Positions 63,816-64,000 of a stretch of DNA of 64,000 nucleotides are shown in pieces. A model generated the notes under the pieces. The model was not told the origin of the DNA. It did not search any database and was given only the letters and a program-made list of their open reading frames with translations. The position numbers were made by a program, and so were the translations under genes. Position 1 is the first letter of the stretch; every line of letters starts with the position of its first letter. Origin of the DNA: Coturnix japonica (taxonomy: Eukaryota; Chordata; Aves; Galliformes; Phasianidae); NCBI RefSeq assembly GCF_001577835.2, contig NC_029547.1, forward strand, positions 62,181,110 through 62,245,109. Direction: 5' to 3'.

Positions 63816-64000
63816 CACAGAATCACAGAATGACCCGGGTTGGAAGGGACCTCAAGGATCATGTAGTTCCAACCCCCCTGCCTAGCAGGGCCACCAAAAC
63901 ATACACATTTACTAGATCAGGTTGCCCAGGCCTGTCCAACTGGTCTTGAACACCTCCAAGGACGGGGCATCCACAACCTCCCTGGCAGCCTGTTCCAGGA
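63816..64000 (-). mobile_element. CR1 LINE, 3' end, running off the window
   Basis: Minus-strand CR1 tail starting with ACAGAATCACAGAATGACCC and running through GCCTAGCAGGGCCACC and GGGGCATCCACAACCTCCCT to the window edge. The tail is almost identical to that at 3557-3664, so both belong to one fairly young subfamily. Confidence 0.93.

Noticed and set aside
1-64000. CRISPR arrays, bacterial operons, tRNA or rRNA genes
   Set aside because: No spaced direct repeats, no tRNA A/B-box pair or rRNA-like core was seen; the sequence is vertebrate in character.

Overview
The window looks like an AT-rich, gene-poor stretch of a bird chromosome, most likely a galliform such as chicken. Three things point there: at least 16 pieces of the CR1 LINE (many with the typical 3' tail of repeated ATTCTGTG or ATTCTATG units), three copies of one mariner family resembling chicken Galluhop/Mariner1_GG, and an avian-type ERV solo LTR, with no mammalian SINE-like sequence seen. 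There is no sign of bacterial gene organisation.

Only one convincing protein gene is visible: an uninterrupted, intronless tetraspanin reading frame on the minus strand at 12878-13723 (281 residues from the first ATG). It has four membrane segments and a large extracellular loop with the CCG signature, closest in pattern to the TSPAN3/6/7 group as I remember it. Other open frames are short, low complexity, or lie inside repeats. Three short frames carry splice-site-like borders and are listed only as candidate exons.

Layout: 1-1.2 kb holds a possible unassigned exon. 1.2-1.75 kb is a complete non-autonomous mariner with TIRs and TA flanks. 3.5-10 kb holds four CR1 pieces and a solo LTR. 12.9-13.7 kb is the tetraspanin. 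15-17 kb holds three CR1 pieces. 18.0-18.3 kb has a strong RFX X-box. 19.4-20.1 kb is a second, composite mariner. 20.5-41.8 kb is mostly unique AT-rich DNA with microsatellites, candidate regulatory motifs and a third mariner (about 33 kb). 41.9-42.6 kb is an internal CR1 reverse-transcriptase fragment. 44.9-58.2 kb holds scattered CR1 pieces and simple repeats, including a 46-A run, a 19-G run and an (AAAAT)n array. Near 57.7 kb there is a polyadenylation signal followed by a poly(A) run. 60.9-64 kb ends with three CR1 pieces, the last running off the window.

The genes do not form a pathway or operon. All identifications were made by eye, without alignment or database searches; repeat boundaries are approximate to about 10-20 bases unless a structural end is stated.
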